A DNA stretch of 64,000 bases from Candidatus Poribacteria bacterium WGA-3G (GCA_000406005.1 ASZN01000006.1:1-64000); one strand, 5' to 3'; shown: positions 34,551-43,960, counted from the stretch's first letter. Program-made: numbers and translations. Notes: a model not told the origin generated them from the sequence alone.

Positions 34551-36110
34551 ATGACTGGTGGCGATATTTTTGTTGAATGCTTAAAAGCACAAGGTGTTAA
34601 AGATATTTTTGGCTTACCGGGGAACCATTTAGATACCGTTTATGAAGCACTCTATAACAATCAAGACAGCATCCAGCACTATGTCACGCGGCATGAAGGT
34701 GGTACGGCGTTTATGGCGGATGGCTATGCGCGTGCAACAGGCGATGTCGGTGTTTGCATGACTGTGCCGGGTCCAGGTTCCAACAACGCCTCTGTCGGTA
34801 TCGGTGAAGCGAATACAGCATCGTCAGCGGTGCTTTGGATTACCGGACAGAACCCGTCTTACTTGGCATCACGGGATCCGAAGAAAAGTTTCCACGGGTT
34901 GGATCAGCGAGCTGCCTTTACGCCGATGACGAAGCATCTGGAGATTGTGCATCGCGTCGATCAGATTCCGGGTGCGGTCAATAGAAGTTTTAATGCACTG
35001 CGTTCAGGTAGACCTGGACCTGTGCTGATTGAGCTTGCGAAAGATGCGCTCGACGCAGAAAGCGACCTCCCTATTCCACCACGTAATAACGGTATCCAGA
35101 CAACCGCAGCACCCCAAGATATTGATGCTGCCGTAGAATTACTCGGCAAAGCGGAGCGTCCACTGATTATTGCAGGGGGTGGTATCAACCATACGCGCGC
35201 AACTGCTGAAATACTTGCGTTCGCGCAGCGACTCGACGCGCCAATCGTGATGACAGGTTTCGGAAAAGGTTCAGTTCCAGAAGATTCACCGTATTCCATC
35301 GGTATCTTCCGAGACGGTGTTGCGCAAGCAGCGATGCGGGCATCCGATCTCATCGTTGCTGTTGGTACCCGATTCAACTACCGTGATACTGGTAACTGGA
35401 GCCTCAAGATACCACAACCACTTTTACATATTGAAGCCGATCCGGACGAAATTCACAAGGAATATCCTGCCACTGTTGGCATCGGTGCGAATCCGAAATT
35501 GGTGTTGCGCCAGTTGAATGCCGCGCTCCGTGACGACAAACAGACCGGGGGGTGGGGTGAAGGTTTACAAGAATTGCGTCGCCAATTTATGTCGATTGAA
35601 CGTCCTCGGATCCTCAAAGAGATGCGCGACGTAATGCCTCGCGATGCCATCTTGTCGGTTGATGTCAATATCACCGGCTATGGTGCCCTGGCACATTTCC
35701 CGTGTTATCATCCAGGGACTTATATCTTCTCCGGTGTCTCTGTGGCAATGGGAATCGGATTGACGGGTGCTATCGGCGCACAGGTGGCTTATCCAGAGCG
35801 GAAAGTCGTCGCATTGAGCGGTGATGGCGGGTTCTTAATGACATGTCCGGACTTCGCGACGGCAGTCATGTATAACCTACCGATTGTAACACTCGTGATG
35901 AACGACAATCAGTACACCTCTATTGAACGCGGGCAGCTGCGACGGTTCGGTAAGCGTATCGGTGTCGAGTTGGTGAACCCTGATTTTGTGCAATTCGCTG
36001 AGTCGTTTGGTGCAGTCGGGTTACGCGTTGAAGATCCTAACGATTTTAAGCCGATGTTTGAGAAGGCACTCGCCTTGGATAAGCCGGTTCTCCTTGAAGT
36101 CGTTAAGTAG
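34551..36110 (+). CDS. thiamine-diphosphate-dependent enzyme (acetolactate synthase/benzoylformate decarboxylase type)
   Basis: 519 residues with the three-domain ThDP fold. N-terminal domain has the activating Glu in RHEGGTAFMADGYAR. The middle domain has LIIAGGGINHTRA. The C-terminal ThDP-binding motif runs from GDGGFLMTCPDF to MNDNQYTS. A true acetolactate synthase would usually carry a regulatory subunit gene nearby; none is seen, so a 2-oxoacid decarboxylase/carboligase role is equally likely. ATG at 34551 with AAAGGAG 5 bases before. It is followed at 35 bases by the phosphofructokinase gene, likely one transcript. Confidence 0.9.
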   Translation: MTGGDIFVECLKAQGVKDIFGLPGNHLDTVYEALYNNQDSIQHYVTRHEGGTAFMADGYARATGDVGVCMTVPGPGSNNASVGIGEANTASSAVLWITGQNPSYLASRDPKKSFHGLDQRAAFTPMTKHLEIVHRVDQIPGAVNRSFNALRSGRPGPVLIELAKDALDAESDLPIPPRNNGIQTTAAPQDIDAAVELLGKAERPLIIAGGGINHTRATAEILAFAQRLDAPIVMTGFGKGSVPEDSPYSIGIFRDGVAQAAMRASDLIVAVGTRFNYRDTGNWSLKIPQPLLHIEADPDEIHKEYPATVGIGANPKLVLRQLNAALRDDKQTGGWGEGLQELRRQFMSIERPRILKEMRDVMPRDAILSVDVNITGYGALAHFPCYHPGTYIFSGVSVAMGIGLTGAIGAQVAYPERKVVALSGDGGFLMTCPDFATAVMYNLPIVTLVMNDNQYTSIERGQLRRFGKRIGVELVNPDFVQFAESFGAVGLRVEDPNDFKPMFEKALALDKPVLLEVVK

Positions 36111-36145
36111 TTATCATCTTGTATCATAAAGGAGTTTTATTTTAT

Positions 36146-37366
36146 ATGAAAAAAAAGATTGGTGTTTTAACAGGCGGTGGTGATACGAGTGCACTTAACG
36201 CCACCCTTAAAGGCATCGCGTTGAAAGCCGAAGAACTCGGTTTTGAACTGGTCGGATTCATGGAAGGGTGGCGCGGTGTCCTGAAAGGTGGACGCTACTT
36301 TACGCTGACTCCCGATCTGATTGACGAGAACCGGGGTGGGACGCTTTTAAAGAGTTCACGCACAAACTTAATTAAAGATAATAAATTAGATGAGGCAGTA
36401 GACAATCTTAAAAAACTCGACATTAGCGGTCTGATTCCGATAGGTGGTGATGATACTTTGACGGTCGGCACCGCACTGTCGGATCAGTTCACAACCACGT
36501 TCGTCACCAAAACAATTGATAACGATGTCGGTATTAATCCACCTGAAGGGGATGCTGTCGATTACTCTAAGATGGTGAACTATTTCTGTCCGGGCTTCCC
36601 TTCATCTGCGAACAGAGTCATCAATTACGTCCAAGACCTGCGGACAACGACCTACTCCCACGATCGTGTAATTGTTGTTGAAGCGATGGGGAGAGATGCG
36701 GGTTGGTTGACCTTATCCGCGGCTTATGGGCAGGCGGATCTTATCGTTGTTCCAGAGGTGCCGTATCAACCGGAGAAATTGGCGGCAGCGATTCGTGAAA
36801 AACACGCAGCACAAGGGAACGTCATCGTTGTGGTGTCGGAAGGGATTCGGAATGAACACGGCGAACTGATGATTACTTCACAAGCGGAGCTCGATGCTTT
36901 TGGGCATACGAAACCGGGAGGATGTTCAGAAATTATCGTTGAGACGATGAAAAAACTGCTTCCTGAGATTTCAAGTTCGGCGTTCCGTGCCTTGATACTC
37001 GGTTATCTGCAGAGGTGTGGTAGCCCGATACCGTTGGATAGAGACATCGCTATGAAGGCTGGTGCTATGGCGGTGCAAGCACTCTCAGACGGGATGTTCA
37101 ACGGTGTCGCAACGATTACTCGAACGGAGGTTGGTATTGAACCGACCTTGTTGCCGTTAGATCAAGTGCTGAAGCGGGATGACTCGGGGCATGTCATTCG
37201 GAGAAGTCTGGATCTGCGTTTCTACGATGCGGAGCGGTATCAGATATCTCCAGCCGGGGCAGGATATTTCCGTCCGTTGTTCGGCGACTTGCCGTACCCA
37301 GAATTGTCGTTGGGTGATCGCTTGTCGTTGGGGCCTCGATTGATTGAGATTGGCAAGATTGGATAA
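36146..37366 (+). CDS. 6-phosphofructokinase, pyrophosphate-dependent type
   Basis: 406 residues. LTGGGDTSALNA is the phosphate-binding start. GGDDT (100-104) carries Asp where ATP enzymes carry Gly, and TKTIDND (121-127) has Lys before TIDND. Both are hallmarks of PPi-using enzymes. MGRDAGWL supplies the substrate-binding MGR region. It interconverts fructose-6-phosphate and fructose-1,6-bisphosphate reversibly. AAAGGAG at 36128-36134 precedes ATG 36146 by 11 bases; upstream in-frame codons lack a ribosome site. Confidence 0.9.
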   Translation: MKKKIGVLTGGGDTSALNATLKGIALKAEELGFELVGFMEGWRGVLKGGRYFTLTPDLIDENRGGTLLKSSRTNLIKDNKLDEAVDNLKKLDISGLIPIGGDDTLTVGTALSDQFTTTFVTKTIDNDVGINPPEGDAVDYSKMVNYFCPGFPSSANRVINYVQDLRTTTYSHDRVIVVEAMGRDAGWLTLSAAYGQADLIVVPEVPYQPEKLAAAIREKHAAQGNVIVVVSEGIRNEHGELMITSQAELDAFGHTKPGGCSEIIVETMKKLLPEISSSAFRALILGYLQRCGSPIPLDRDIAMKAGAMAVQALSDGMFNGVATITRTEVGIEPTLLPLDQVLKRDDSGHVIRRSLDLRFYDAERYQISPAGAGYFRPLFGDLPYPELSLGDRLSLGPRLIEIGKIG

Positions 37367-37390
37367 TAATCGGAGTGTTTCAGTATAGGT

Positions 37391-37413
37391 AGGCGCGGTT
37401 TGAAACCGCGCCT
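37391..37413. repeat. perfect 23-base palindrome AGGCGCGGTTT-G-AAACCGCGCCT
   Basis: Eleven-base arms around one G, 25 bases after the phosphofructokinase stop. It could act as an mRNA-stabilising hairpin; no T-run follows. Same family as 6496 and 55361. Confidence 0.8.
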
Positions 37414-37472
37414 GTCAAGGTAGAGAAAGTTTGTCTGTTTTTAGTTTCACGATGTGAGAGGAAAAGCACACC

Positions 37473-37688
37473 ATGAAAAAAGAACAAATTATGTCGCAAA
37501 ATCCACGGGTGATGCACGGTGCTTTGGTTTTCGCTGGCACTCGCGTCCCAGTCGAAATTCTGATTCAGTATCTTGTATCTGGTGATTCACTTGATACATT
37601 TCTCGCTGATTTTCCGACAGTCTCACACGAGCAAGCAGTTGCTTACTTGGAGATGACACTGGAGTACGCGAATGCGCGTGTTGCTTGA
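37473..37688 (+). CDS. DUF433 antitoxin-like protein
   Basis: 71 residues. HGALVFAGTRVPVEILIQYLVSG and VSHEQAVAYLE form the short winged-helix of DUF433, usually the antitoxin partner of DUF5615 PIN-like toxins. The ATG at 37473 has AGAGG 11 bases upstream. The gene overlaps the toxin by 17 bases. A second DUF433 domain is fused to HsdS (44623-46206). Confidence 0.88.
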   Translation: MKKEQIMSQNPRVMHGALVFAGTRVPVEILIQYLVSGDSLDTFLADFPTVSHEQAVAYLEMTLEYANARVA

Positions 37689-37995
37689 TGAAAACCTTCC
37701 GCATCAACTACGTCCACTCTTTGCTGACTCAATTGAAGTTATTACAGTTGGTTATCGTGGTTGGAACGGAAAAGAGAACGGAGAACTCCTGCGAATGGCT
37801 GCGGTGGAATTTGATGCCTTTGTGACAACAGACAGAGGCATTTTGTATGAGCAAAACTTGGAGGGGATTGAACTGGGTATTGTTCTGCTGGAAGCCAAGA
37901 GGAACCACTACGAAGCACTTGCATTACTGATCCCTCGCGTGAATACGGTATTGAAAACACTCCAAAAAGGGCAGGTTGTGCGCGTGAGTGTTTAG
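37672..37995 (+). CDS. DUF5615 PIN-like toxin
   Basis: 107 residues. MRVLLDENLPHQLRPLF (acidic DEN at strand 1), AFVTTDRGI (central Asp) and LLEAKRN are the marks of the DUF5615 PIN-like ribonuclease family. Its expected role is RNA cleavage when freed from the DUF433 antitoxin. Start inside the antitoxin gene suggests translational coupling. It converges on hsdR with 41 bases between. Confidence 0.88.
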   Translation: MRVLLDENLPHQLRPLFADSIEVITVGYRGWNGKENGELLRMAAVEFDAFVTTDRGILYEQNLEGIELGIVLLEAKRNHYEALALLIPRVNTVLKTLQKGQVVRVSV

Positions 37996-38036
37996 TGCGA
38001 AGTTGGGTTCACTGCATTCTATGCAACGGACATTTA

Positions 38037-41000
38037 CTAATTTTTAGTATAAATGCTTTTCCCCTCGCCATAGTAAGAATCGTAGATATGTTGATAAACC
38101 GCCTCGGATTTCTGATTAAACAGTTCCAGTGTGTAAGGTTGAGGCAGCCCTTTATCCAGTATATCTCCAACAGTAAGTTTTACCTGTGCGCGTGTTTGCG
38201 CATGTTTCCGCCAATCCAAGCCCAATTTTTCTCGTTTGAGTGTTTCAAGCATTTCCTTCACGGCGTTTTTAACTTCATTCCGTTCTGGCGCAGTTAAATG
38301 AGGCTCGCGTTGTGTTAGAAGATCAAACACCGCCAGTTCCTCTTCGGAGAGATCTTCAGTACTGGCGCGTTGCTCCTCTTCATTGAGATCGTTAACGAAA
38401 TCAAAAAGTCTCTGAAAATAATCCGCAACACCGATAGTGCCAGTGTTGTATTCTACGATCATCTCCTCAAATTTCTCCTGATAATCCATACGGTTTCTGT
38501 TGAGACGAATCATTGCGGTGAGTTTGCTGTTGATTGCGCCTCTGAGTTTCTCTGCCTCAACGCGTTTGTGCTGTGTATTGAACCGTTCGCTTAACTGTTC
38601 AAAATCAATCTGACTTAGATCTATTGGCTCCGTATCGTATCCCTCAGCCGGTATCTCAATGAGATAGCCTTCAGGTGCGATTGATTGGTCAAGTAAGTCC
38701 TCAACTTCTGTTATGACACCGGAGATGTCAGCAGGTGGTGTCAAATTCCTGATTTTCTGCGCGATGATATGGATAAGTTGACAGATTCTGGTAAACTCGT
38801 ATGCATCGGGATCCGGTAGAATCGCTTTGTATAGTTTGGTGGTGCTTGTTGCGAGTTGTAGGTATCCCTTTTTGGTTTCATCGTTAATCAGGATGCGTTC
38901 CATCGCGTCATTGATTTGGGCGATGTTTTGGAATGCGTCGTCTGTTTGGGCATTATCTAAGTTGATACCGAGTTCTTTGCAGAATTCGGTGATTTCGGCA
39001 ATCGCCACTCGGAGTTTTTCAATCAGTTCTGACTTATCAGCAATCGGTTTCTGGTTTCCTTCCATATCCGCACCCGTAGCATAAATCGCCAGTGCTTTTT
39101 CAAGGTCACGGAAAACGCCAATGTAGTCAACAATTAAGCCGCTGTTTTTATCGCCGAAGACGCGATTCGCTCTGGCGATGGTCTGCATCAAAGTGTGGTT
39201 TCGCTGCGGTTTGTCGAGGTAGATCGTGGAACAGGAAGGGACATCGAAACCGGTGATCCACATCGCACAGACGAAGACAATTCGGAAGGGGTCATCGGGG
39301 TCTTTGAACTTGGTGTCTAAATCCTCTGTGTTCATACGAGTGCGGTGCGGTGTGATGTCTACGCTTTTTTGCCTGAGTTCGTCGATTTCGTTTTGTGCCG
39401 GAGAGACCACCACAGCCATGTCGGTCTCTTCCATATAGCGGATCCGCTCTTGCAAGTAGGTTTTTTCATTACTATGTCGTGTGGCTGCTTCGGATTTCAG
39501 TTGCGCAATTAAACGCTTCCAATATTTCTGCACTTTGTCGAACATCTTCACAACAGTCGCTTTGTCGATTGAGATGACCATGGCTTTTCCCTGATAGCCT
39601 CTACCTATAAAGTGGGAGACCATATCTTCAGCGATGGTCTCTAACCGGTCATCTCGCGTGATGAGGTGATACTCTCTGGCGAATTCGTGTTCAAGCTTAG
39701 TTTTTTGTGCCTCATCCAGTTCGGCATCCTCAAGGATCTGTTCGATGTCTTCGTTGAAGTCTTCGTTTATCAGTTGTAGCGAAGGCACACGGTTTTCATA
39801 GTAGAGTGGCACGGTCGCGCGATCCACAATAGACTGGTTGAAGTCGTAGACACTCACATAATCGCCGAACACCGATTTTGTTTTTTCTTCGCCAACCATG
39901 AGTGGTGTACCCGTAAATGCGATGAAGGCGGCATTCGGGAGCGCGGTACGCATGTTCAAGGCGAGCGTATCGTATTGACTCCGATGTGCTTCATCTGTGA
40001 TGACGACAATATCTGACCGATCCGAGAGGGTCGGATGCCTCTCAGCACCTTGCGTCTGGAACTTGTGGATAAGTGTGAAGATGTAGCGATGGTCTTCACT
40101 GAGGAGTTGGCGGAGATGGATAACACTTTCCGCGTGAACCTCTTGCTGTGTCAGCACACCACTCGTACTGGCGAAGGTTTTGTAGGTCTGGTTATCCAAT
40201 TCCTTGCGATCGGTTACGACGACAAAGGTCCAGTTTCCGGGCACCTTTCTAAGCACTTTTTGTGCAAAAAAGAGCATTGAGATGCTTTTCCCGCTGCCCT
40301 GTGTATGCCAAAAGACACCGAGTTTGCCGTGGTTATCTTCAATTTGTCTCAAGGATTCAATTGTGTTGTTGACACCGAGGTACTGATGGTTCTTGGCGAG
40401 GATTTTGATTAATCCGCCTTGGACTTCCATGAACAGGATAAAGTTCTCGACGACATCAAGGAATCGTTTCGGTGTACAAAGTGCGTGTAGGATTGTCTCT
40501 AAGGAGGCTTGAGGCGGTTCGTTTTCGCTGTGAATGCGTTTCCATTCGGCGAAGTGTTCCCAGTCAGCTGTGAGGCTACCTACCTTACTTTCCGTGCCGT
40601 TAGAGAGGAGAATAAAGGCATTATACCAAAAGAGGTGTGGAATCGTGTCTTTATAGTCTCGGAGGTTGTCGTTATAGGCAGCGTATAGGTGGACATCAAT
40701 CCGTTTGAACTCCATCAGCACTAAAGGGATTCCATTGACGAAACATACTATATCTGGACGTTTTGTGTACATCTCACCGGTAATCCAGAATTGGGATGCG
40801 GCGAAGAAATCGTTGTTCTCTGGGTGTTCCCAGTCGATGACCTGCAGCACTTCAATGGCCTCGTCTTCGCTATCTGGATCGCTGAGGGTGACTTTCACGC
40901 CGTCTTTCAGGAGCGTATAAATCTCGCTGTTGGCTTCGACAGGACTCATGACTGCGCGGGATTGGGTGAGTTCTTCAATTGCCTTGGTAATAGCGTCATC

Positions 41001-41198
41001 GGTTGCGGTAGGATTGAAGCATTTTAGCGCGGTTTTAAGTCGGGCAGTTAGGACGACTTCGGATTTGGTTTGTCTACCGAGTGGACTCTCTTCCGTCTGT
41101 TCAAATTCGTTCTGACAGTTCAGCGTCTCCCATCCGATTTCTTTAAGTAGATGGATTGCAGGTTGTTCTATGAGTTGGTCTTCGCTGTATGGATTCAT
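38037..41198 (-). CDS. hsdR: type I restriction enzyme R subunit
   Basis: 1053 residues, normal for HsdR. Nuclease domain: RPDIVCFVNGIPLVLMEFK (Asp 149, Glu 163, Lys 165). Translocase: Walker A HTQGSGKS (298-305), DEAH (402-405) and FTGTPL. The C-terminal helical domain binds the methylase core. HsdR pulls DNA toward the M2S core and cuts at collisions. Its start overlaps the PIN gene stop by four bases, so it is the last gene of a long minus-strand operon with hsdM 5.7 kb upstream. The other operon genes between hsdS and hsdR are unusual cargo. Confidence 0.96.
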   Translation of the reverse strand: MNPYSEDQLIEQPAIHLLKEIGWETLNCQNEFEQTEESPLGRQTKSEVVLTARLKTALKCFNPTATDDAITKAIEELTQSRAVMSPVEANSEIYTLLKDGVKVTLSDPDSEDEAIEVLQVIDWEHPENNDFFAASQFWITGEMYTKRPDIVCFVNGIPLVLMEFKRIDVHLYAAYNDNLRDYKDTIPHLFWYNAFILLSNGTESKVGSLTADWEHFAEWKRIHSENEPPQASLETILHALCTPKRFLDVVENFILFMEVQGGLIKILAKNHQYLGVNNTIESLRQIEDNHGKLGVFWHTQGSGKSISMLFFAQKVLRKVPGNWTFVVVTDRKELDNQTYKTFASTSGVLTQQEVHAESVIHLRQLLSEDHRYIFTLIHKFQTQGAERHPTLSDRSDIVVITDEAHRSQYDTLALNMRTALPNAAFIAFTGTPLMVGEEKTKSVFGDYVSVYDFNQSIVDRATVPLYYENRVPSLQLINEDFNEDIEQILEDAELDEAQKTKLEHEFAREYHLITRDDRLETIAEDMVSHFIGRGYQGKAMVISIDKATVVKMFDKVQKYWKRLIAQLKSEAATRHSNEKTYLQERIRYMEETDMAVVVSPAQNEIDELRQKSVDITPHRTRMNTEDLDTKFKDPDDPFRIVFVCAMWITGFDVPSCSTIYLDKPQRNHTLMQTIARANRVFGDKNSGLIVDYIGVFRDLEKALAIYATGADMEGNQKPIADKSELIEKLRVAIAEITEFCKELGINLDNAQTDDAFQNIAQINDAMERILINDETKKGYLQLATSTTKLYKAILPDPDAYEFTRICQLIHIIAQKIRNLTPPADISGVITEVEDLLDQSIAPEGYLIEIPAEGYDTEPIDLSQIDFEQLSERFNTQHKRVEAEKLRGAINSKLTAMIRLNRNRMDYQEKFEEMIVEYNTGTIGVADYFQRLFDFVNDLNEEEQRASTEDLSEEELAVFDLLTQREPHLTAPERNEVKNAVKEMLETLKREKLGLDWRKHAQTRAQVKLTVGDILDKGLPQPYTLELFNQKSEAVYQHIYDSYYGEGKSIYTKN

Positions 41199-41686
41199 TT
41201 GAAAATAGGGTCAATAGATCGGAATTTGAGTCGATCTTCTGTCTCAATCTCTGTTATAACTTTCCGCACATCAGTTTGGGATAAAATTTGTAACTCCCAG
41301 AATGCTCGTAAGATACGAACTAAGTTGATGCAATCAATCCCATTTGCCTTACAATAGTGCATTACTCGTCGTTCGTTGCTGGCAAAAATCGCAGTGAAGC
41401 GTTTACAGAGTGCCATAGATTCGCTCTCTCCTGCACCAAGCGTTTGTGGAAGGGAATTCATAAACTCCTGATCCGCGGGTGTTGTATGATATGTACGAAT
41501 CTGCCCTTGTGTTTGCAGCGAGATGATGTCATCAAAAACGTGAAATCCTTTAGAGATTCCTGTTTTGACTTCATTTTCTACAGCATTAGCAATATTAAGC
41601 GTTTCCTGGTCAAAAACCGCAAATAGCAATGGTAAACGCTCAATTTTGGCAAAAATTGAAAGCACATCGGTATCAACAAAAACCAA
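41195..41686 (-). CDS. PIN-domain toxin (DUF3368-like)
   Basis: 163 residues. VDTDVLSIFAK (first acidic residue), LGAGESESMALCKRF (second acidic cluster) and ASNERRVMHYCKANGI (normally an Asp in ASDD, here ASNE) form a PIN-like core. One classical Asp appears replaced, so ribonuclease activity is not certain. UPF0175 proteins are the usual antitoxins of DUF3368 PIN toxins, and such a domain ends the gene just upstream. Two bases separate these genes, and the stop overlaps hsdR by four bases. Confidence 0.8.
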   Translation of the reverse strand: MVFVDTDVLSIFAKIERLPLLFAVFDQETLNIANAVENEVKTGISKGFHVFDDIISLQTQGQIRTYHTTPADQEFMNSLPQTLGAGESESMALCKRFTAIFASNERRVMHYCKANGIDCINLVRILRAFWELQILSQTDVRKVITEIETEDRLKFRSIDPIFK

Positions 41687-41688
41687 GG

Positions 41689-42417
41689 TTACTTTTCCTT
41701 TGTGCTAACGTTTGATTTATGAAGGCTTTTTATCAGGGAGACTCCCTTTTCCAATTCGTCTGCTGAGTCAACTTCGACGATTTTCCAGATACCTCTTGCT
41801 GCCAAAGCCTCTTCAAACTCGAAACGGTGGATACCAGCCAACTCAGCGGCTCTTCCCAGTGTCACTTCCCCTTCTTGATAACGCCGAATTGCCGCATCAA
41901 GATCGCTCGTTAACTTGTCATCTGATGTGTTCGCAAAAACATCGTCGAAACGTTCCATGGTCTTACCCCATTTTTCTTGAAATTTCTCCCGGTCATTCTC
42001 AATTTCAGCAAGAAACTCTGAAACGATATCTTTCCATTGTGTATTCACGAGAGATTGAGGCTCTTGAATCTCCGGTGTGAAAACTACTTTTTCAGAAAAA
42101 TTCCAAACCTTGACAACACGTCTAATCTGATTAACAAGGGACTTTAGTTCTAGCTGTTCTTGATAGTCTACACTTGGATTATCGCTGTTGACGACGAAAA
42201 TAATATAATCATCTTGATTGAGGTAATATTGAATCGCCTTGCTCAGTTTGGTAGTTGAAATTTCACTTTTTTTATGACACTTACGGAGCGCACTTCTTCT
42301 TGTTTTGCGGATAGCTAAATATCCAAGTTTCCTAAATCTTACAAACTCATTTTCCAAAAACTCGACTGCTTTGGCATCGCTGTTGGATTCCAAATTCCAG
42401 ATTCTTACGCTTATCAT
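41689..42417 (-). CDS. TOPRIM-like domain fused to UPF0175 antitoxin helix-turn-helix
   Basis: 242 residues. The C-terminal part (about 173-225: LDAAIRRYQEGEVTLGRAAELAGI then FEEALAARGI) matches UPF0175, the partner of DUF3368 PIN toxins. The N-terminal roughly 130 residues (SVRIWNLESNSDAKAVEFL, YIIFVVNSDNP, TPEIQEPQSLV) look like a decayed TOPRIM domain of the DUF4276/OLD-associated type: Glu 10 kept, but the DxD is N-x-D at 77-79. It overlaps the AAA ATPase gene by four bases. The N-terminal assignment is pattern-based; the C-terminal one is strong. Confidence 0.72.
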   Translation of the reverse strand: MISVRIWNLESNSDAKAVEFLENEFVRFRKLGYLAIRKTRRSALRKCHKKSEISTTKLSKAIQYYLNQDDYIIFVVNSDNPSVDYQEQLELKSLVNQIRRVVKVWNFSEKVVFTPEIQEPQSLVNTQWKDIVSEFLAEIENDREKFQEKWGKTMERFDDVFANTSDDKLTSDLDAAIRRYQEGEVTLGRAAELAGIHRFEFEEALAARGIWKIVEVDSADELEKGVSLIKSLHKSNVSTKEK

Positions 42418-43583
42418 ATTGGTTCCTCCATGAGATCCTGTAGCAGCTCACTATCAAAAATAGCACTGCCAATTCCGAAATCTGTGATCCAACCATTTAA
42501 TGCTTCTCGTTTACCGCGGATCTTCTCAAGATTGGTGACTTCTGTACCAAGTCCTAACCGATTACGTAAGAGTAAAACACCAAGCGAATCCGATAAACTC
42601 TTAGAACTAAAAGAGTCAAGGAGTTGCGAACTATGGGTTGTGATAATGATTTGCGTCCTTTTAGCCAGCTGCTCAAGAACATTAGCAACGTCCATCAACG
42701 CACCGGGGTGCAGATTCCGCTCAGGTTCTTCAATAACAACGAGCCGAGGTAATTCAGGCTGATTCAGCAAGGTGTAATATGCCACGAGACGTAGTGTCCC
42801 ATTAGATGCTCCCTCTAAAGGGATAGGATTTTTGTACCCTTCCAAAAGGCATAGTCGATCATTCCCGTTAATCAAATGTTGGTCTATTCTGAGATTCGTG
42901 CAAGTGGCAAGGGATTCACTAACACTGTTGAAACCCTCACGCGTATTCTGGTACCAATCCGTTAGTACCTCTGATAATCTAAGACCATAACTATCAAGTT
43001 TTGGAGATTCGCGTAATTCTTTCGGAATAGGTGAGGATGTTGCAAGATGCCCCCGTATCAGTTCGGGTTGAAAATCATAAAATTGCCAACCTTCTATAAA
43101 CTCTCTTAAAGCATTAGTAATAGGCTTGTTGCCATAATCACCAGCAGACTTTAAAGCTAGTTTATCCGACTCATATTTCGTTTGGTTTTCACCATCTTCA
43201 TCCAATAATACAAAGCCTTGTCCGCGCAGAACCGATATAATTGGCACATCTTTAACTGACAATTCTTCAGAAACCACAGGATTGTCCACCTCCGCTTTCA
43301 GTTCAAGTTCATAAGTACTAGGAGTTCCCTCAATCTTGGTTTTTAATTGGAATGTGATGTGATTTTCTTCACGTGCCCAAAGGGAGTTTCGGCTTAATTC
43401 AAATGAGACAGGTTCTTCAGAAATCATCTGATTGAGATTATACAAAGCATTCAGGGTATTTGATTTTCCACTTGCATTGGGACCAACAAAAACTGTCAAT
43501 GACCTAAGCGGGAGCGTAACATTCCGTAAACTCCGGTAGTTTTTGATATGGATTTTCTCTAAAAACGCTTTTTGTTTGGACAT
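42414..43583 (-). CDS. AAA/RecF-like ATPase (AAA_21 type, OLD/AriA-like)
   Basis: 389 residues. IKNYRSLRNVTLPL leads into Walker A GPNASGKS (34-41). An ABC-like signature (EGASNGTLRLVAYY) and Walker B LVVIEEPERNLHPG follow, then the switch His in ITTHSSQLLDSF. This architecture is shared by OLD nucleases, the ATPases of PARIS (AriA), Septu and retron systems. The downstream TOPRIM-like gene overlaps by four bases, as in AriA/AriB-like pairs. The chosen ATG at 43583 (MSKQKAFLEK) has AAGGCG upstream. It is embedded in the hsd operon. Confidence 0.88.
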   Translation of the reverse strand: MSKQKAFLEKIHIKNYRSLRNVTLPLRSLTVFVGPNASGKSNTLNALYNLNQMISEEPVSFELSRNSLWAREENHITFQLKTKIEGTPSTYELELKAEVDNPVVSEELSVKDVPIISVLRGQGFVLLDEDGENQTKYESDKLALKSAGDYGNKPITNALREFIEGWQFYDFQPELIRGHLATSSPIPKELRESPKLDSYGLRLSEVLTDWYQNTREGFNSVSESLATCTNLRIDQHLINGNDRLCLLEGYKNPIPLEGASNGTLRLVAYYTLLNQPELPRLVVIEEPERNLHPGALMDVANVLEQLAKRTQIIITTHSSQLLDSFSSKSLSDSLGVLLLRNRLGLGTEVTNLEKIRGKREALNGWITDFGIGSAIFDSELLQDLMEEPI

Positions 43584-43623
43584 AGGTTTCGCCTTTATAC
43601 CATGATTAAACTTTAGGCATGGC

Positions 43624-43929
43624 TTAGTTTTCAAGGTTCAAGAGTGCCTGCGTGAACTCATCAATGTTTGATGCACGGGCGGCGACGCGGTGTAACTGAT
43701 CCAGACGCTGTAGATCGTCAATGGCACCAAGAAAAGGCTTTAGTTTCTCTGCGACATCGGTCTGAAATCGGACATCCAACACTGCAAGTATCGCCTCAAC
43801 AGCATACTGTTTTTTGCCTTGTTCGATGCCTTGTTCGATGCCTTGTTCGATGCCTTGTTCGATGCCTTGTTCGATGCCTTGTTCAAAACTTTTCTCACTA
43901 AAGTATTGGACGATAGAAGATTCTTGCAC
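43624..43929 (-). CDS. small protein with GIEQ tandem repeat (Rpn/DUF4351-like C-terminus)
   Basis: About 101 residues from the GTG at 43929, which follows GGAGG by 5 bases. A short helix (VQYFSEKSFEQ) leads into five GIEQ units encoded by a 12-base tandem repeat. The rest (YAVEAILAVLDVRF, KPFLGAIDDLQRLDQLHRVAARAS) resembles the C-terminal tail of Rpn/PD-(D/E)XK transposase-like proteins. The nuclease domain itself is missing, so this may be a remnant or a stand-alone regulator. Confidence 0.6.
   Translation of the reverse strand: MQESSIVQYFSEKSFEQGIEQGIEQGIEQGIEQGIEQGKKQYAVEAILAVLDVRFQTDVAEKLKPFLGAIDDLQRLDQLHRVAARASNIDEFTQALLNLEN
43821..43880. repeat. five perfect 12-base tandem repeats (GTTCGATGCCTT)
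   Basis: Unit starts at 43821, 43833, 43845, 43857 and 43869; partial units flank both sides. In the minus-strand gene each unit encodes GIEQ. Unit number is a multiple of three bases, so slippage would change protein length without frameshift. Confidence 0.95.
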
Positions 43930-43960
43930 GATGACCTCCGATATCCAGTGTCGTAAACGG

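Noticed and set aside
43821..43880. CRISPR-like or iteron array
   Set aside because: Units are contiguous 12-mers in a coding frame (GIEQ); no spacers and no replication gene.
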